The notes: generated by a model from the sequence alone, not told the origin. A stretch of 64,000 nucleotides of DNA from Hypomesus transpacificus (GCF_021917145.1 NC_061064.1:3583137-3647136), one strand, 5' to 3'. Shown: positions 1 to 15,441, numbered from the stretch's first letter. Program-made: numbers and translations.

Positions 1-1790
1 TTCAAATCCGAGACAGATACAGCATCCGTTGCAATTAACCTACAGAGAATGTAGTGACAGAAGGGAAATCTAATAAAATTGCACTTTTATCAAAATTGGC
101 ATTTATGAGGACACACCTGTACTCTCTTCGATTGAAATAACACCTTATGTCCCTACATCCACTGTGCCAAAACATTTCATCTCAGGAAATGATTGTCTCC
201 TCAACAAAGCATGTCTTTTTCATTTTCAGTGAAGCATGATCTTATATGGTCAAGGCTCCATCTACAACACTGTCCTGGCACACAAGGACATGATCTATAA
301 ATGGCCTACAGTTAGGAAGTATCATTCCTTAATAAAGATATACCTATAAGAAATACATTTGAAATTTGCTGGAAAGCATTGCTTGAAGGAGGGTATGTTG
401 ATGACCGATTTAGTTTTGTGACAGGACATCAAGCAAAGGGAAATTGTCATTTTCTTGCATTTGGGTACTTTATCACTGCCTATCTGTCACACGTCAACCC
501 ATCTTGGTACACAAAGAGTAATCTCTCACAAAGCTTAAATGCTGATAAATATTGATGGTTGTAACAATAAATATATCCGGTATACATGTTTTTCCTAGGT
601 CTCCTCTTCCGTAACATTGTCAAAAATGTCAATACCGTGTCAATGGAATGTTCAAGTCATGTTTTCATTAAAGGGAGTTATACTTATATTGGTTTGTTAT
701 CAATTATAGAAACGTGTCACTGCATCACCCAGGCCCTGAAAGGCAGGGGGTGCTGAAACAGATGCACAATCAACCAATAAGAGAGAGAATCAGTTAAGTG
801 TGTGCATTGGAGGATAACCTTGGGATTCTCCAGATTAGTCAAGCCCTATACCTATCCCATCTGAGATTGAGCAGTTGTCTTGGGTCCTCGGGAGATAACT
901 TCCACCATTTTAACATTCTTGGAGGGCCAGGATTCGATAAGCTGGAGAGCATAGAAGCTTGCAACTTCACACTTGTGCTACTTAGAAAATGTAGGAGTAT
1001 ATTTTTCAGATGTTCTGGGTATAAACTGCAACACTTTCTTATTGCATTTAAGAATGCATATCTCTGTTCACTTTAGCACACATGAAGTAGACTAGTTTCT
1101 TGGTAAAGACTTATGATGTAATATTTAAACCATTGCTGCATCTCTAGACTTAACATCCTGCACTAAAAAGTAAGCTGTTGACCAGTGATAACCTTTTATT
1201 ACAACCCCCCCCCCCCCCCCCCCCCCTCTTCTTTAGAGATCTTCTGCTTTTCAGCCCTGAATAATCAAATGTAAAAAATATATATCATGTCCTGCCACAG
1301 AAAATTCACAAGGGACTTAATCTAACAATGGAGAATGACAAAGTATCAGCGCTTCAAATCATACAATCCATAGAAAGCCATTGAGATTAACAAATATCCA
1401 TTACAGTAAGCATTAGAGATTGACACATTAGCTATTAACCAAAATGTTTATTTCTACCAAGTCGCCAAAGACACTGAATACGGAGTTTCCAGGGGAGAAC
1501 CGGAACTCCCATCGGTAATATAGCAGACATTAAACTTAAAATGTAATTTCTATCAATGGCACTTTAACAGAAATTAAAATAAGCAAAAGTAGGAGATAAA
1601 TGGTTGTTCTTGTCTACAAGCCAAGACGCAGACAGTCCTTTAACAATCTTAAATGAAATCACACAATCCCTTTACATCATACCCCATCTCAATAGCCCTG
1701 CTCCCCCCCCCCCCCATCCTCCAAACTGTAGTTGCAAAGTCTCACTGCAAATCTGTCATCAGGATCATCTAGAAAGACTGGGACCAAATT
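1..1790. other. Gene-free AT-rich stretch downstream of hnrnpab
   Basis: I see no credible coding exon here. The open frames are short and have no family resemblance. A run of about 22 C lies near 1205-1226. Reverse-strand AATAAA hexamers occur near 1195-1200 and 1447-1452, so long alternative 3' ends of hnrnpab could reach into this stretch. Nothing else stands out. Confidence 0.6.
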
Positions 1791-1802
1791 ACTCAAAATT
1801 GT

Positions 1803-1808
1803 TTTATT
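1803..1808 (-). terminator. hnrnpab: Candidate poly(A) signal of hnrnpab
   Basis: TTTATT on the plus strand reads AATAAA on the gene's strand, about 970 bases past the stop codon. That would give a roughly 1 kb 3' UTR. Other hexamers farther downstream (1447, 1195) are alternatives, and nothing in the sequence picks one decisively. Confidence 0.4.
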
Positions 1809-2781
1809 TCAAAAGCTCAGTTGGCTTCAGATTCTCATGTAAATCCAGTAGACATGTAAAATACAACCATTACAATACATTAGATTCAAAAAAGGTACCA
1901 AAAAGTACAGTAAAAATTACACTTCCATTCCTGGAAATGTGGACCGGAAAAAAAAAAAGAAACAAAAAAAACAAAGGGAAAAAGGACTAAAATAAAAACG
2001 TGGAAAAGTGACATTGCTTCCCCAGTTCATCAGATGGTCTGTACAAATGGTCTGTTGTCACAAAGTCGAGTGTCAAGTCCTGCATCATCATACTTGTCTT
2101 AGTTGCCGTTCATCACAGTCTCTCACTCAGTTACTTGAGTCCTGGAGAGGTTGGAGAGAGAAAGAAAACAGAAAAAAAGACACGTTGTAGCACACAATCA
2201 TATTCACACAATCCCACCACCAACACCAAACATGAAGCAGACAGCTAGGAGGAGATCAAGCATGCAAGAAGAGGAAAGGGGGCTGGTTGGATTAGGAAGC
2301 CAATACTGCTGGTTAGATTGATATGTAGATAGAGCATAGCATTATAGGAGTAAAGGGCAGATATTTGTTGAAGTCGCTGTGCAGCCTCAAAGCAGATAGT
2401 CTCCCATCTCCCACTGTAGAAAAACCCACTGGTTTGAACATGGTCCACCGCAACAGCAACCCTTAGTGATCTGTAGTGTAGTGGTTAGGGTGCATCTATG
2501 ATGCCTAGTTCGTGCTAATCATAATCAATAAGATTTGGAAGTTGTGTGTAAAAACTCCAACACAGCACTATGAACTAACGGTAATAAAAACGAATTGGTC
2601 CGAATTGAGTAGGGTAATTTGGTTCAAATCCACCACAATGGGCTTCCCCTCCCTCAGCCAGAATGGAGGCTACATCTTGGCATGGATCGAGTTAGCATCA
2701 CTGCCACAGGTTTCTAAACAGCTACAAAAAGGCACCACAGTGTTACAAGGCACTAGAAACGCATACCTGCACTACATGTGA

Positions 2782-5170
2782 TCAGTATGGCTTGTAGCTA
2801 CTCTGGTGGCCTCCACGTCTTGGAGTTTTCCCATAGCTTGTATTTCCCTGGTCTGCGGGAAGAGAGAGAGGACTGAGTGCTTCTGTGCAGAGACAAGTCA
2901 AACAGTCAGCCAGCCCGCCAGCCAGCCATGTCTGTTCATACTCACTGTAGTCGTATCCACCCCCGTAGCCATAGTAACCGGAAGAGTAGTAGTCGTTCCC
3001 GTAGCCACCGTAGTTTCCATAGCCCTGCTGGCTACCATAGCCGTAACCTTGGTTACCGTAGCCCTGGTTCCAGTAGTTACTGTAGCCTTGGTTCCAATTC
3101 TGAGTTTGACCTGGAGGAGGGCAACATGCAGGTTAAGAATAAAGACGCACCAGTCTTTTAATGTTATACCCGTAATTATGTTATACCCGTAAGTCTTACA
3201 GTACAGATACATTTTGTGGACCGTGCCAACAGAAAAGGTTCAAACGTTTTTGATTAAAAAAGCCCTCCAAGTGAATTAATGATATATATATGTACAAATG
3301 TGCATTAAAACTAGATTGAGAGCGCACACTTAAAAACAGCCCAAGTAATGGGGTCCTCTAGCAGTGCAACTCACCCCCACGACCGCGACCCCCCCTGCCG
3401 CCGCCCCGGCCTCCATACTGCTGCTGCTGGTACACCTCTTTAGGCTGGGCGATCTTCAGCTCACACTGGGAAGGAAATGCGAGTAGTGAGGGTACAAAAC
3501 ATTAAATAATCATCTGAACTTAATACAGAGTCTTCAATATTGTGTCCGTGATTGTCATTAGCGTATCTTTAAGACATGATAGAATGAGGAAAGCCTTTCT
3601 TTCAGAGTCTCCTTTAGTCATCCACTTACTCCTTCAGTCCTCCTGCCACTTCCATATGCATCTTTAAATCCTGCCACTTCACAGAATTAGACTTTGCTTA
3701 GGGCTCTGGACATGGCAGACGCCCGTCATTTCAAACATCGTGTTACCTTGCTGCCCTCGACGGTGTGGAACTTCTTCTCCAGGCACTTCTTGACAGAGGT
3801 CTCGTCTTTGTAGGTGATGAAGATGAAACCCCTCCTCTTTTTAAACTTGGGGTCAACAGGAAGTTCTATGGTTTCGATCTAGTTGCAGAGATGGATACAT
3901 GCATTAGAACACTGAAGAACCATAGCCCCCTTGTGGTTAAGATGTCCTACACATCAAATAAGACTACTATTAACTAAGCTTTCAGTTAACTTTCAAAGCA
4001 GGGATGGTAATGGACATTAGACATGGGTGGCATTTAATTGCCGTAGGACATATTTGGGACATCCTGTAATTCTACACAGAAAGATGCTCAAATCTGTAAT
4101 CTGAATGAATCTTCCGTAGATTTAAAGTCAGGGGCCCTAAGACATAGAAAAGTGAAGTTGCCAAACCTCTCCGAAGGCTCCGAAGTATTCTCTGATGGTA
4201 TCCTCTGAGGCCTCTGGGTTCAGACCTCCTACAAAAATCTTCTTAGCAGGCTCTTTCTTCATGGCCATGGCTTTCTTTGGGTCTATCTGTCGACCATCTA
4301 GTCTATGTTCCTTCTGTTCAAGCACCTGACGGGGACAATGACAAAACTTAAGTTAGCATCACAATCAAAGTATTATGGCACGATGAAACCCTAAGACCCA
4401 TACATACATGCCGAGTTATTAAGCGGGATGCACACACACCTTATCTACACTTGCAGCTTCTTTGAAGAGGATGAAGCCAAATCCTCGTGACCGGCCCGTG
4501 TTCGAGTCCATCTTGATTGTGCAGTCTGCCACCTCCCCAAACTTAGAGAAGTAGTCTTTCAGGTCTTTTTTACTAGTGTCCCAGCTCAGCCCACCGACAA
4601 ACATTTTCCTGCAGATAGAAACAGACAGATTAGCTATGGACAACAATAAACAAATTGGTAATATGGATTTAAATTGCATTAGTTGGCATTTGTAATGTTT
4701 GGGGTTTTTGTCCTGTAAAAACTAAAGTTTTTATCTAGACAAATCTGTTAAATCATTAAATAGAGCGAATGTCTTAAGACTTACCCAGCGTCGTCCTCGC
4801 CTTTGCTTGCATTTATCTGTCCCCCCTCGCCCGCTCCATTTTGTGAGTCTCCCTCTCCCTCGCCTTCTCCTTCGCCTTCTCCCTCGCCTTCTCCTTCACC
4901 TTCTCCCTCGCCTTCTCCTTCTCCCTCGCCTTCAGCCTCGGCCTCCTCCTCTGCCTCGGCCTGTGCCTCCACAGTGGCCACATCCTCTTCTTCTTCCTCA
5001 TCCTCCTCTGCTGCTAATGCTACTTCATCTCCCTCTGCCGTGCAGCTCTCGTCTGCCTCTGCCTCCGGTTCCTCTGTCTCGGGCTCTGGTTGCTCCGTTC
5101 CGTTCAGGTCCTCCTCGCCTTCGTTACCATTTTCGGAGGTCTCCATGAACTGATGCTCAGCGTCAGCCAT
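2782..5170 (-). CDS. hnrnpab: Heterogeneous nuclear ribonucleoprotein A/B (CArG-binding factor A)
   Basis: Coding exons on the minus strand: 4785-5170, 4440-4608, 4167-4325, 3747-3878, 3375-3465, 2946-3110 and 2782-2852. They join in frame to 390 residues. The order is an acidic N-terminus with a Gly-Glu dipeptide run (residues 81-107), RRM1 (RNP2 MFVGGL from residue 131, RNP1 RGFGFILF), RRM2 (IFVGGL near 215, RGFIFITY), an RGG-type Gly/Arg patch, a Tyr/Gly/Asn/Gln-rich low-complexity tail, and the family ending [12 protein letters not shown]. It binds RNA and single-stranded DNA and shuttles between nucleus and cytoplasm in mRNA processing and transport. The start is set by ATG GCT GAC just after a TTTAG acceptor at 5180-5181, so the 5' UTR is spliced; a likely upstream donor lies at 5253-5254. 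Exon 2946-3110 is 165 bases with matching phases and can be skipped in frame, as the mammalian Gly/Tyr exon is. The hnrnpaba versus hnrnpabb paralogue is not resolved. Confidence 0.93.
4850..4930 (-). repeat. hnrnpab: Coding Glu-Gly repeat in hnrnpab exon 1
   Basis: About 81 bases encode 13 Gly-Glu pairs plus one Gly, built from imperfect GAGGGC/GAAGGC hexamers. The opposite strand reads as a Ser-Pro repeat, which is only a shadow. Mammalian hnRNPAB has a different, Ala/Gly-rich N-terminus here, so this looks like a lineage-specific expansion that may vary in length. Confidence 0.85.
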
Positions 5171-5255
5171 GTTGATCGCCTAAAGAAAATATAAACAAAT
5201 CGAATCGAGTTTACATGAATGCAGCAAAAGATTTCTCAAAAAACGTTGGCTTACG

Positions 5256-7100
5256 TTTTCAAATTTGAAGTCGACCGCGCACTCTGCGCAGTCAATTCAT
5301 TATGCAGGTCCGCACCCCCCAGCTAACTCGACCTAGCTAGTCAATTCAGCTAGCCAGTTAGCAGTTAGCTAGCCGGCTAGAGACGTTAAAAGCAACGGGG
5401 TTGTAATCTATATTAAATAATGAATTGTTTGTTAACTAGCAGTGTACAAAACAATCTAAAAAAACAGGCGATTGATTACATGTTAAAAAGTAAAAATTGA
5501 GCTTTGTTTAACAACCCATACCATCTAGCTATCCAGCTATTCGCTATAGCTATTGTAGCTGTCTATTCGTATTTGCGGCCTGCCTTGAAAAAGCGCCTTA
5601 CTAGCAAATTGGCTAAACACCGGCTATTTCAGCTCAATAACGATAAATAGCTGGAAAAAGTAGTGCCATAACAAATAATCGTGTAGCAAGCAATACTTAA
5701 CAGATTTGTGTTCAAAGAAATAGAGTTTCAAAATAGGAGCTTACTGTAAAAATTAATGTTACGGAGGCTGCTTATCAAGATGGATACTCTCCGATTCCGC
5801 TGCTAACTCGTGGCAATTTTTATACCACCGGAAGTTCTCTGGTCGATAGGACCCTTCTAACAACAAAGTCCGTGATACGATATTGAGAGCTGGCATAGTG
5901 TTAAAGCTATTACCCCATTGGTTAGTGGAACAGTATACGCTGCTATTGCCCTCCCCCTTTCCACTCATTTGAAATAATGTAGCAACAGTTAAAACAATTT
6001 CGATGACAAAGTAATTAAAGAAACAAATGTAAAGGTTGGAGCATTTCCGGAAAACAATCCAGAGCATGATCATAAAAAAAGCCTACCAAATATTTTCTAA
6101 CCTTAATATCCAGCAAAAACGTATTGGAATATATTGTAAAAGCATATATACCGGTAAATATATATATACACACAAAGGTATATATGTTACATTACCACCT
6201 TTTACACCCAACCCAATTTATACTCTTATCCCAATTTATACTTGTGTCCTTTGACAGTTTCCTCCAGCACACTGTTCAATTCAGAGTTAAGGAAGAGCAG
6301 CTTCTGGAGGGCAGCAGGCCTTTGAGTAGTGCTGTTAGAATTATCACTGTGGTAACATTGCCTGATTGATACTATGACAAGTCTAGGCACGACCCAAAGC
6401 AAGGCACAAGTCTCTGTGCATACAGTCTCCTTGGAAACCAGTGTTGTAGAACTGAGGTGGACCATCAACACAGCAATCAGAACTTCTGAGGCAGTAATAA
6501 CAGCAGGATGCTGAAATATTCAGTCCAGACTTCAGAGACATTTTACAGAAGTCAGACACCTCATCAGACTTCATCAGGTAGGTCCCTTGCCATTGTTTCT
6601 GCTTTGCCAGCTAAAACTATAGTGATCAAGAGAAAATGGTTACATTTTGTCCATTCCTGTTCAGGCCTTTTCAACTACAATGTTCTCCACCCTACTTTCA
6701 GTTGATGTGTGTGGATGGGATCAATCATGCTGGGGTTGATGTGTAGGCAGTGTAGTTAGCTGATTGTTTAAAAAGTTCACCAATCACTAACCATATTGCC
6801 AGCACATCGACTCGCAAACTTCAATCGTGAGACAATGGAGAACCCTTCCAAACCAGCTACATATAACGTATGAAAACCAATTTCTTAAAAACAATTGATC
6901 CTTTTTATTCAGACAATCTTTTACACTTAGAAATAGCAATTGTAGTTAAGACAACATAAAATGTTTTTTTTTTAATTAAAATACTTGTCAATTAAAAATG
7001 CTTTATCAGCATAATTTTGATAATTTCATAAATAATGTAAACTTGAACCTTCTAGATCTCTATAGTTCCATTCCTGGGCCTTGGTTCCCCAGCAGTTCCA
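5256..7100. other. hnrnpab upstream/promoter region and gap to btg4
   Basis: The first part is AT-rich with GCTAG-type motifs and probably holds the hnrnpab promoter and non-coding first exon(s). Candidate donors on the minus strand lie near 5253 and 5745, and a CAAGATGG motif (YY1-like) is near 5778. Beyond about 6000 the sequence is AT-rich with no supportable exon. A large part of 6900-7105 is probably btg4 3' UTR. Confidence 0.45.
6904..6909 (-). terminator. btg4: Candidate poly(A) signal of btg4
   Basis: The minus strand reads AATAAA here, about 200 bases after the stop codon at 7106. A TTTTAT (CPE-like) motif lies 47 bases upstream at 6956-6961 on the same strand, the usual spacing for cytoplasmic polyadenylation. 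Confidence 0.5.
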
Positions 7101-7105
7101 GTTCC

Positions 7106-8394
7106 CTAGGACCTGGACTTGCTGACCCAATGGTACTTGTCAACCCGGGGCCCAGTAAAGCAGAAGGATGCCCTGTAGGGTTTGTAGCCTTTCTGGGGAG
7201 GGAACTGTAAGCTGTGCTGGGAGAACAGGGTCCCTGGAGGGGCATGAGATGGGTGGCCCTCCCCAGAGAAAGGCTTCCTTTTGGGGTACCCTGCCCACGG
7301 CTGTGGACCAGCTGGAGCAAATTCACTGATCTGAAGGAGAGCAACATATGGAATCTGAGGATCTTGCTTGACATGCAAAATTAAAAACATTATAAAATGT
7401 CAATAAATGATATGGGAAGTATGTGCACCTGGTAGACACTGTTAGGATTGCTCACTGTTGGAATCGTTTTGGGCTCTAGGCTGGGGGTTGGGCCTGGAGC
7501 AGGACATGAAGTTGATAGGCTGCTGCAACTGCTACTCATGCTGGTGTCCCCACCCTCCTCATCAGACAAGGCCCCTGATTGGACATCCAAGGCAGCACGC
7601 TCCACAGCATTTTGAATACGACGAGAAAATTCCCCACCACCACGGTGGAAGTCCTCCAGCTGAATTACACAGAAGGGTGCACAGCGCTCCCCATACCTGC
7701 ACAGAGAAAGCATCACACCAACACAAAAACGCTCTACCACTTGTTCCAGTATTATATGGACCAAGCCTATTCATAAGCTTGTTAAAATGAACAGAGTTCG
7801 TAAGGTCACTTTGGAAATTATGCCAATACACATTTACCCTGCTAAACGTCATGAACCAGGTTTCAAACCGATTCTCATCAGCTCTAGAATGCTCCAAATG
7901 ATTCCATCTGTTCTTAAATGCTCTAGAAGAGAATTCCATACCTGCAGGAGACTTCTCCTGGGTCCACCCAGACAGTAAGTTCATTTGGCAACCCCAGATC
8001 TTCGTACAGAATGGCACCTTTTATACATGCCCTTTCTAACACTGGGTCCCTCAACTGGAAACGATTCATACGCAAACACCTGCACACAGACGTATAAAAA
8101 ACATTAGATCAGGACATACTCCCACTGGTGGATGTGCACATCCATGCACTGACATTTAGACCTGATCTTGGTCTCTGGGTGGCACTTAACCTGGTGTGTG
8201 TGTGTGTGTGTGTCTACTGACCTGTACGCCTGGCCTTTGGTGGGAGTGTGTGGGTACCAATGGTTCTTGTAGCTCTCAAACAGAGCAGAGGTCAGAGCAG
8301 CAGCAAAGCGATCTCTGCCCTCGTTGTCCAGGCAGCCATGTCTCTTGACCAGTCGTGCTACAAAGAACACAGCTGCTGCTATTTCGTCCTTCAT
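7106..8394 (-). CDS. btg4: BTG/Tob family protein, BTG3/4 class, most like BTG4
   Basis: Coding exons on the minus strand: 8222-8394, 7942-8079, 7429-7696 and 7106-7330, closing in frame to 267 residues. It starts MKDEIAAAVFF, the canonical BTG3/BTG4 start. Residues 1 to about 115 form the BTG (APRO) domain, with box A and box B (LTVWVDPGEVSCRYGE across the exon 2/3 junction). Family members bind CNOT7/CNOT8 deadenylase through this domain; BTG4 clears maternal mRNA in oocytes and zygotes. The segment EPKTIPTVSNPNSVYQ closely resembles human BTG4 (EPRVIPKVSNPKSIYQ), while the YQISE junction and KPYR tail are shared with BTG3, so BTG4 is preferred but BTG3 is not excluded. The 3' UTR is short and has a CPE-like motif, which fits a maternal mRNA. 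Confidence 0.85.
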
Positions 8395-9616
8395 AACTAC
8401 TAGCGGCCACACACTGTTCCACAACCAGACTCACCAAAATAAATTTCACAGGAAAAACTGAATTCAGCAGAATATAGTAGACAATTGTCTACACTATTAA
8501 TACCCAACTAATCAATCTAGTAAATTAATTTGTTCTTTAACACCCAAAGGATGGCTTGATCAATCGCAATGCCTCCAGCCTTAAAAATGGTACATAATAA
8601 AGGTTACAACTTCATCTCAAGTTAGCTGGGGACTAGGGTGATAAAGTAAAACACACAATGCCAGCGCCACACAAGCCTTATCATAGACACTAAAAAGCCA
8701 CACACCTGCAGCCGGTTGCTGTAATTAATCAGGTGTGTGAGATTAAAAGTGGGTAGGGAAAGACAGGGAGAGGTATTCTCCAGGGTGATCCCATATCATT
8801 ATTGATGTATTCCATAAAGTGTCACATTTTTTGCCAGCCATAACTTCTAGGACTCTTTGCTCTTAACCAATGAACTTTTGTAAAGTACACAATAAGTTGT
8901 TGTTTGCTTATGAGAACAGCAGGGGGCAACAGAGAAACGTTTTCCACCAAGTTTTTGACTCAGACTCAGAGCTAACTCTAAGGTTACACTATCCACTCAG
9001 GACTTTTTTGATCGCGGTTCAGGTCAGGCCAGTCAACGTTCTGACTGCTGCTCAAGTGCCATGTCATCTTACTTTTTTGCTTGTTAGTCATGCCACAATT
9101 CTCACTTGGTTTCAACCTGGCCTCAAACTCTCTTGTCCACTCCACTCTTAATCACATGCATGTTTTCCAAAGGTAACTTCTGAAAGTTGTAATTTTCTCT
9201 GGTATTCCTATTAGCAAAAAGGCTGTTGACTGAGCAGAGACAATCGAAGGTGGAAGTACACTACTGAAAAGCAATTCCCTTTTGTTGTTTTTCCCCCCTA
9301 AGCGCCAATCATCATAACTCTCCACGTTGATCACATTGGCGCCATGTACTTGAATAATAGCAGCATTATAGTGTTACATAACTGTACTTTTCATGTATTC
9401 ATATTCTAAACGAACAGCTCATTACACAAACTTCATGACATCATTACATGTATGAATGAGTTTCATCAAATAATTGAAAACTGGAATTCACTGTGAAGCA
9501 CTTAGCCTACGGAGAGAGGGCTATCGTACAGGAAATGCATTTGCTGATTTTCTACAGCCCCTGAAATCCTGAAACAGCAAAGTGACACTGTATAAACATG
9601 TAAATGTTAAACCTGT

Positions 9617-9744
9617 TGTATGTATGTATGTATGTATGTATGTATGTATGTATGTATGTATGTATGTATGTATGTATGTATGTATGTATGTATGTATGGA
9701 TGGATGGATGGATGTATGGATGGATGTATGAATGTAGGTATGAA
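9617..9744. repeat. (GTAT)n / (GGAT)n microsatellite
   Basis: About 80 bases of near-perfect GTAT units are followed by GGAT and interrupted GTAT units. This accounts for the Tyr-Ile-His-Thr frames on the other strand. Confidence 0.95.
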
Positions 9745-9974
9745 TGTATGCTGTCATGTATGAGAAACACAGTGTGAAATTAATTTAATCTCAGCTTGAT
9801 AGTTAGGGGTCAGTCTGCCTGCACACTCCAAGGTCTCTATCTGATCCATCTATGTCATTTCTACATACATACATGCTAAATGTATGCTTTACAAAATTAC
9901 AAATAAGTGTTAAATACAATACTAGACTACACTATACCCTTTAAGTCTGCCAGGCACAGACAAGCTGATCTCAC

Positions 9975-10351
<377 letters not shown>

Positions 10352-11143
10352 TAAAAACACACACACCAGCCATCATCATCAATCTAGCACACAGCCCAAT
10401 CTTGTTTTTCTCCCCAGTCACAGACAGAGTAGGAAAAAAGCTGGGAAATAAAATCCCTGCACCAGTTTGTCTGGGCAGTCAGCCAAGAGTCAGCACAGGA
10501 AACACCCTAAAAGGACGTCAGGAAGTCCGGTGCCGGGACAGGAAACCCCTTCTATGGGCCGAGAGATTTCCAGGCTAACAGGACAGGCGGTGACACGACC
10601 CCTGGTGATTGGCTCTTGTGGCTGGGCTGGGCTTGTGGCAGCTGTGCCTGGAGGCAGACAGGGACACATCTTACCACAGCCACTCCCCTTTCTATGGAGC
10701 TACAGGCAGGCCACAGACAGGAGAGATTGTGTGTGTGTGGTGTGAGTGCGTGTACGCGTGTGTGTATGAGGGAAGGCTAATGAACTAGGATAGGACCCAG
10801 GTTGAACATAAACAGAGTTATACTCTGTGTGTAACTGATAGAAGAATCTCTAGGAACAGCTAGGTTAAAGTCTACTGTGAGTCCAGTGTGTGTGTATAGG
10901 TTGTTCAATGTTCTTGCGGGTGCAATAATTGCAATAAGGGGTAGTAGCAGTGGTTTTACAGTGGCAGGGTATGTGAAATGATGTGTGGGTGGGTGGGGGG
11001 GAGGTTCATCTGTGTAGGAATGTGAAAGACACTTGAGCGGTCTAGCCTATGGTTGTAAGGATTAAATACCTTTCAGCTGTTGCCTATCACAGCAATAGAG
11101 AGAACATGGGGGGCTCTGCTGTCTTTATCCACACACATGCACG

Positions 11144-11174
<31 letters not shown>

Positions 11175-12110
11175 ACACAGACACACAAAATTCCCTAACT
11201 ACATGCAATCTTCTTTTCGGGAGTAATGTGTAACAGAGAAATCGATTTTCAGGCCAGTAAGGGGAAGAGCAAAGGAGGGGAGGGGAGAGGAGAAGGTTAA
11301 AGTAGGGGAGAGGAGAAAGGCCCTGCCACAGTTCACCTGGAACCTTCTATTTATATTTGATCTCCTCAGACAGAGAGGGGATAATTGGCTAATTATGCAT
11401 AATGAAGGATTATGAGGTTAGGCTGTGAAAGAGGCAAGGTAAAATGAATCACATTTAACAGTGCAGAGTCAGTCAACCCAGATCACACAAATTACCTCTA
11501 TTACCCTCCTCTTTTCCCTAATGAGATTATCACATGGACTGGAGGAGTTGAAGAGGCTTGAGAGATAGAGGGAGAGAGGGAGAAACAGGACATGAGAGAG
11601 GAGATTAGAGGGTAAGGATAGGAGATGAATGCACCTGACACATAGTGGTCAAGGCCTATGGTCAAGAACCATACTCCAGATAGCTTTCCATCGTTGGGTT
11701 GGGGTAGGGCTGCAGAGCATCTCAATCACAGATGTCCTCAGAGGAAGAAGACCTTCTCACGCCCACTCACTCCCATTCCATAGGCTCTTCAGGTTGGTTG
11801 ACATGGAAACATAGTTCTTAAGGAAGAACATGGTTGTCAAGGTGACTGCAGCTATATAAATATCCTCACTTCTCACATTTAAGTAATCCCAGGAATGGAT
11901 ATATTGCATAGTAAGAAGTTGTATATCATGGTATATTGATAATATGTGTGCAATGTAGATTTGCAAACTTGTGTCTATCTTATAATAGATGTTTTAACAG
12001 TATATTTAATTGATTACTTCATGTCAAATGCCCTTACCTCTCATGTGTAGACAGCTGTGCACTTGTAAAAGATCAGACAAAAAGGTAACTGTATTGATAC
12101 ATATTTATAG

Positions 12111-12116
12111 TTTATT
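12111..12116 (-). terminator. egr1: Poly(A) signal of egr1
   Basis: The minus strand reads AATAAA here, about 835 bases after the egr1 stop. The 3' UTR in between (12117-12947) is AT-rich in its distal half, as expected for an unstable immediate-early mRNA. Confidence 0.65.
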
Positions 12117-12947
12117 CATATCCCTTTTTGGAAGGATATCATGAACAGCACATAATATCCTTGGCAGTTAAGCGCATTCAATGTCTTTAGAAGCCATAAA
12201 CAGTCATTGGGTTGAACCGATAAACAACAAAATAGAAATAACCTAAAAGTAACAAACTACATTAAATCAAAAATCCCATGCCTACTTAGTAGGTAAAAAC
12301 ATTTTGACTGTATTGTATACATATCAACATTTTAGTTACAAAAATAAACTTTTTGCTTACATTCTCTCTGTAAGAAATGACCTTGATATCTGTCCCTTAA
12401 ATTCTCTTATTTTACATTGGGTGAAAAATACACCATATCGTGTGATCGAATTCTAGATTTGTTTAAGCTAAAGGCACCAAAGCATAGATGGCAGACTGGT
12501 TGGTAGCTATGGATGGATGCCAGTCAACAGACCGGGGAAAGAGACAATCAATACCATTGATATTTACAGAAGGGTTCCAGCATAACTATGTAAACAAGCT
12601 GAACTCCTGGAAGAGGGTGGACAGAAAGCCAAAACATGGCTGTTTTACATAAACTCTGGACTGGATGTAGCTTCCCTTTGAGCCACTGTCCGTGGTGCTG
12701 GGCCAGCCGATCTTCAAACAGCAGCAGAGGGTAGCACTGAAGCGCTGTGATGTCCCTCTGATGTCCCTCAGCGCTCCAAGAACAATTTCTGAGTCTCTGA
12801 GGTGAAGCCGAGGAGAGAGTTCTCCCTCCACCTTCACCATCAACTTGTCTGGTCCATTATCTACTGAGTCCGTCTGACATCAAGCCAGACATAGTGCATT
12901 TCAGACATTTAGTTTGTTCTTCTCCAGCAGAGTTGTGATAGAGAGTC

Positions 12948-14960
<2,013 letters not shown>

Positions 14961-15423
14961 GTCCCTGTTCTCCTGGGGTATGCCGGTGGTCCGGGGATCT
15001 GGATAGACAGACCCTGGGTAGACGCAAATTCTCTCGAGTAAGAGAGCGAAATCCCCAGACAGTCTAGAGCACAGGTGCTTGATTGCTGTTGCTGTTTCTC
15101 TGAGGATGCCAATGCGGACACACCGATGTCCAAAATTGGTAGGCTATTTCTTCAAAACAATCTCCTGACAGACTTCAGAAACGATGCTTTGCCTTATTCA
15201 TTCCCAAGAAAGGTCTGAAAATACCTTTCTCTCTGCTACGCAAAAGTGTGCAAATTGGGATATCTAGGTTTAGGCCTAAATTATTTTTTTCCCCAAAACT
15301 TCACGTTTTCACGTGCAGGTTTCTCAGAATTGTTAAGACTACTGTTATTTGGGGCATTCTACTCTGATGTGACACCTATGAGGCAATGAAGCTCTTTTCT
15401 ATCTGAAGAGGATTCCCACCGCT

Positions 15424-15429
15424 TTATAA
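15424..15429 (-). promoter_or_regulatory. egr1: TATA box of egr1
   Basis: CTTTATAAAG, a palindrome at 15422-15431, lies about 460 bases before the start codon. With the usual spacing, transcription would begin near 15395-15400, giving a 5' UTR of about 435 bases. Confidence 0.75.
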
Positions 15430-15441
15430 AGCCTCTTGTCG

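Noticed and set aside
4803-5153. Long plus-strand open frame with a Ser-Pro repeat
   Set aside because: It is antisense to hnrnpab exon 1; the Gly-Glu repeat on the minus strand explains it, and the minus frame continues into RRM exons.
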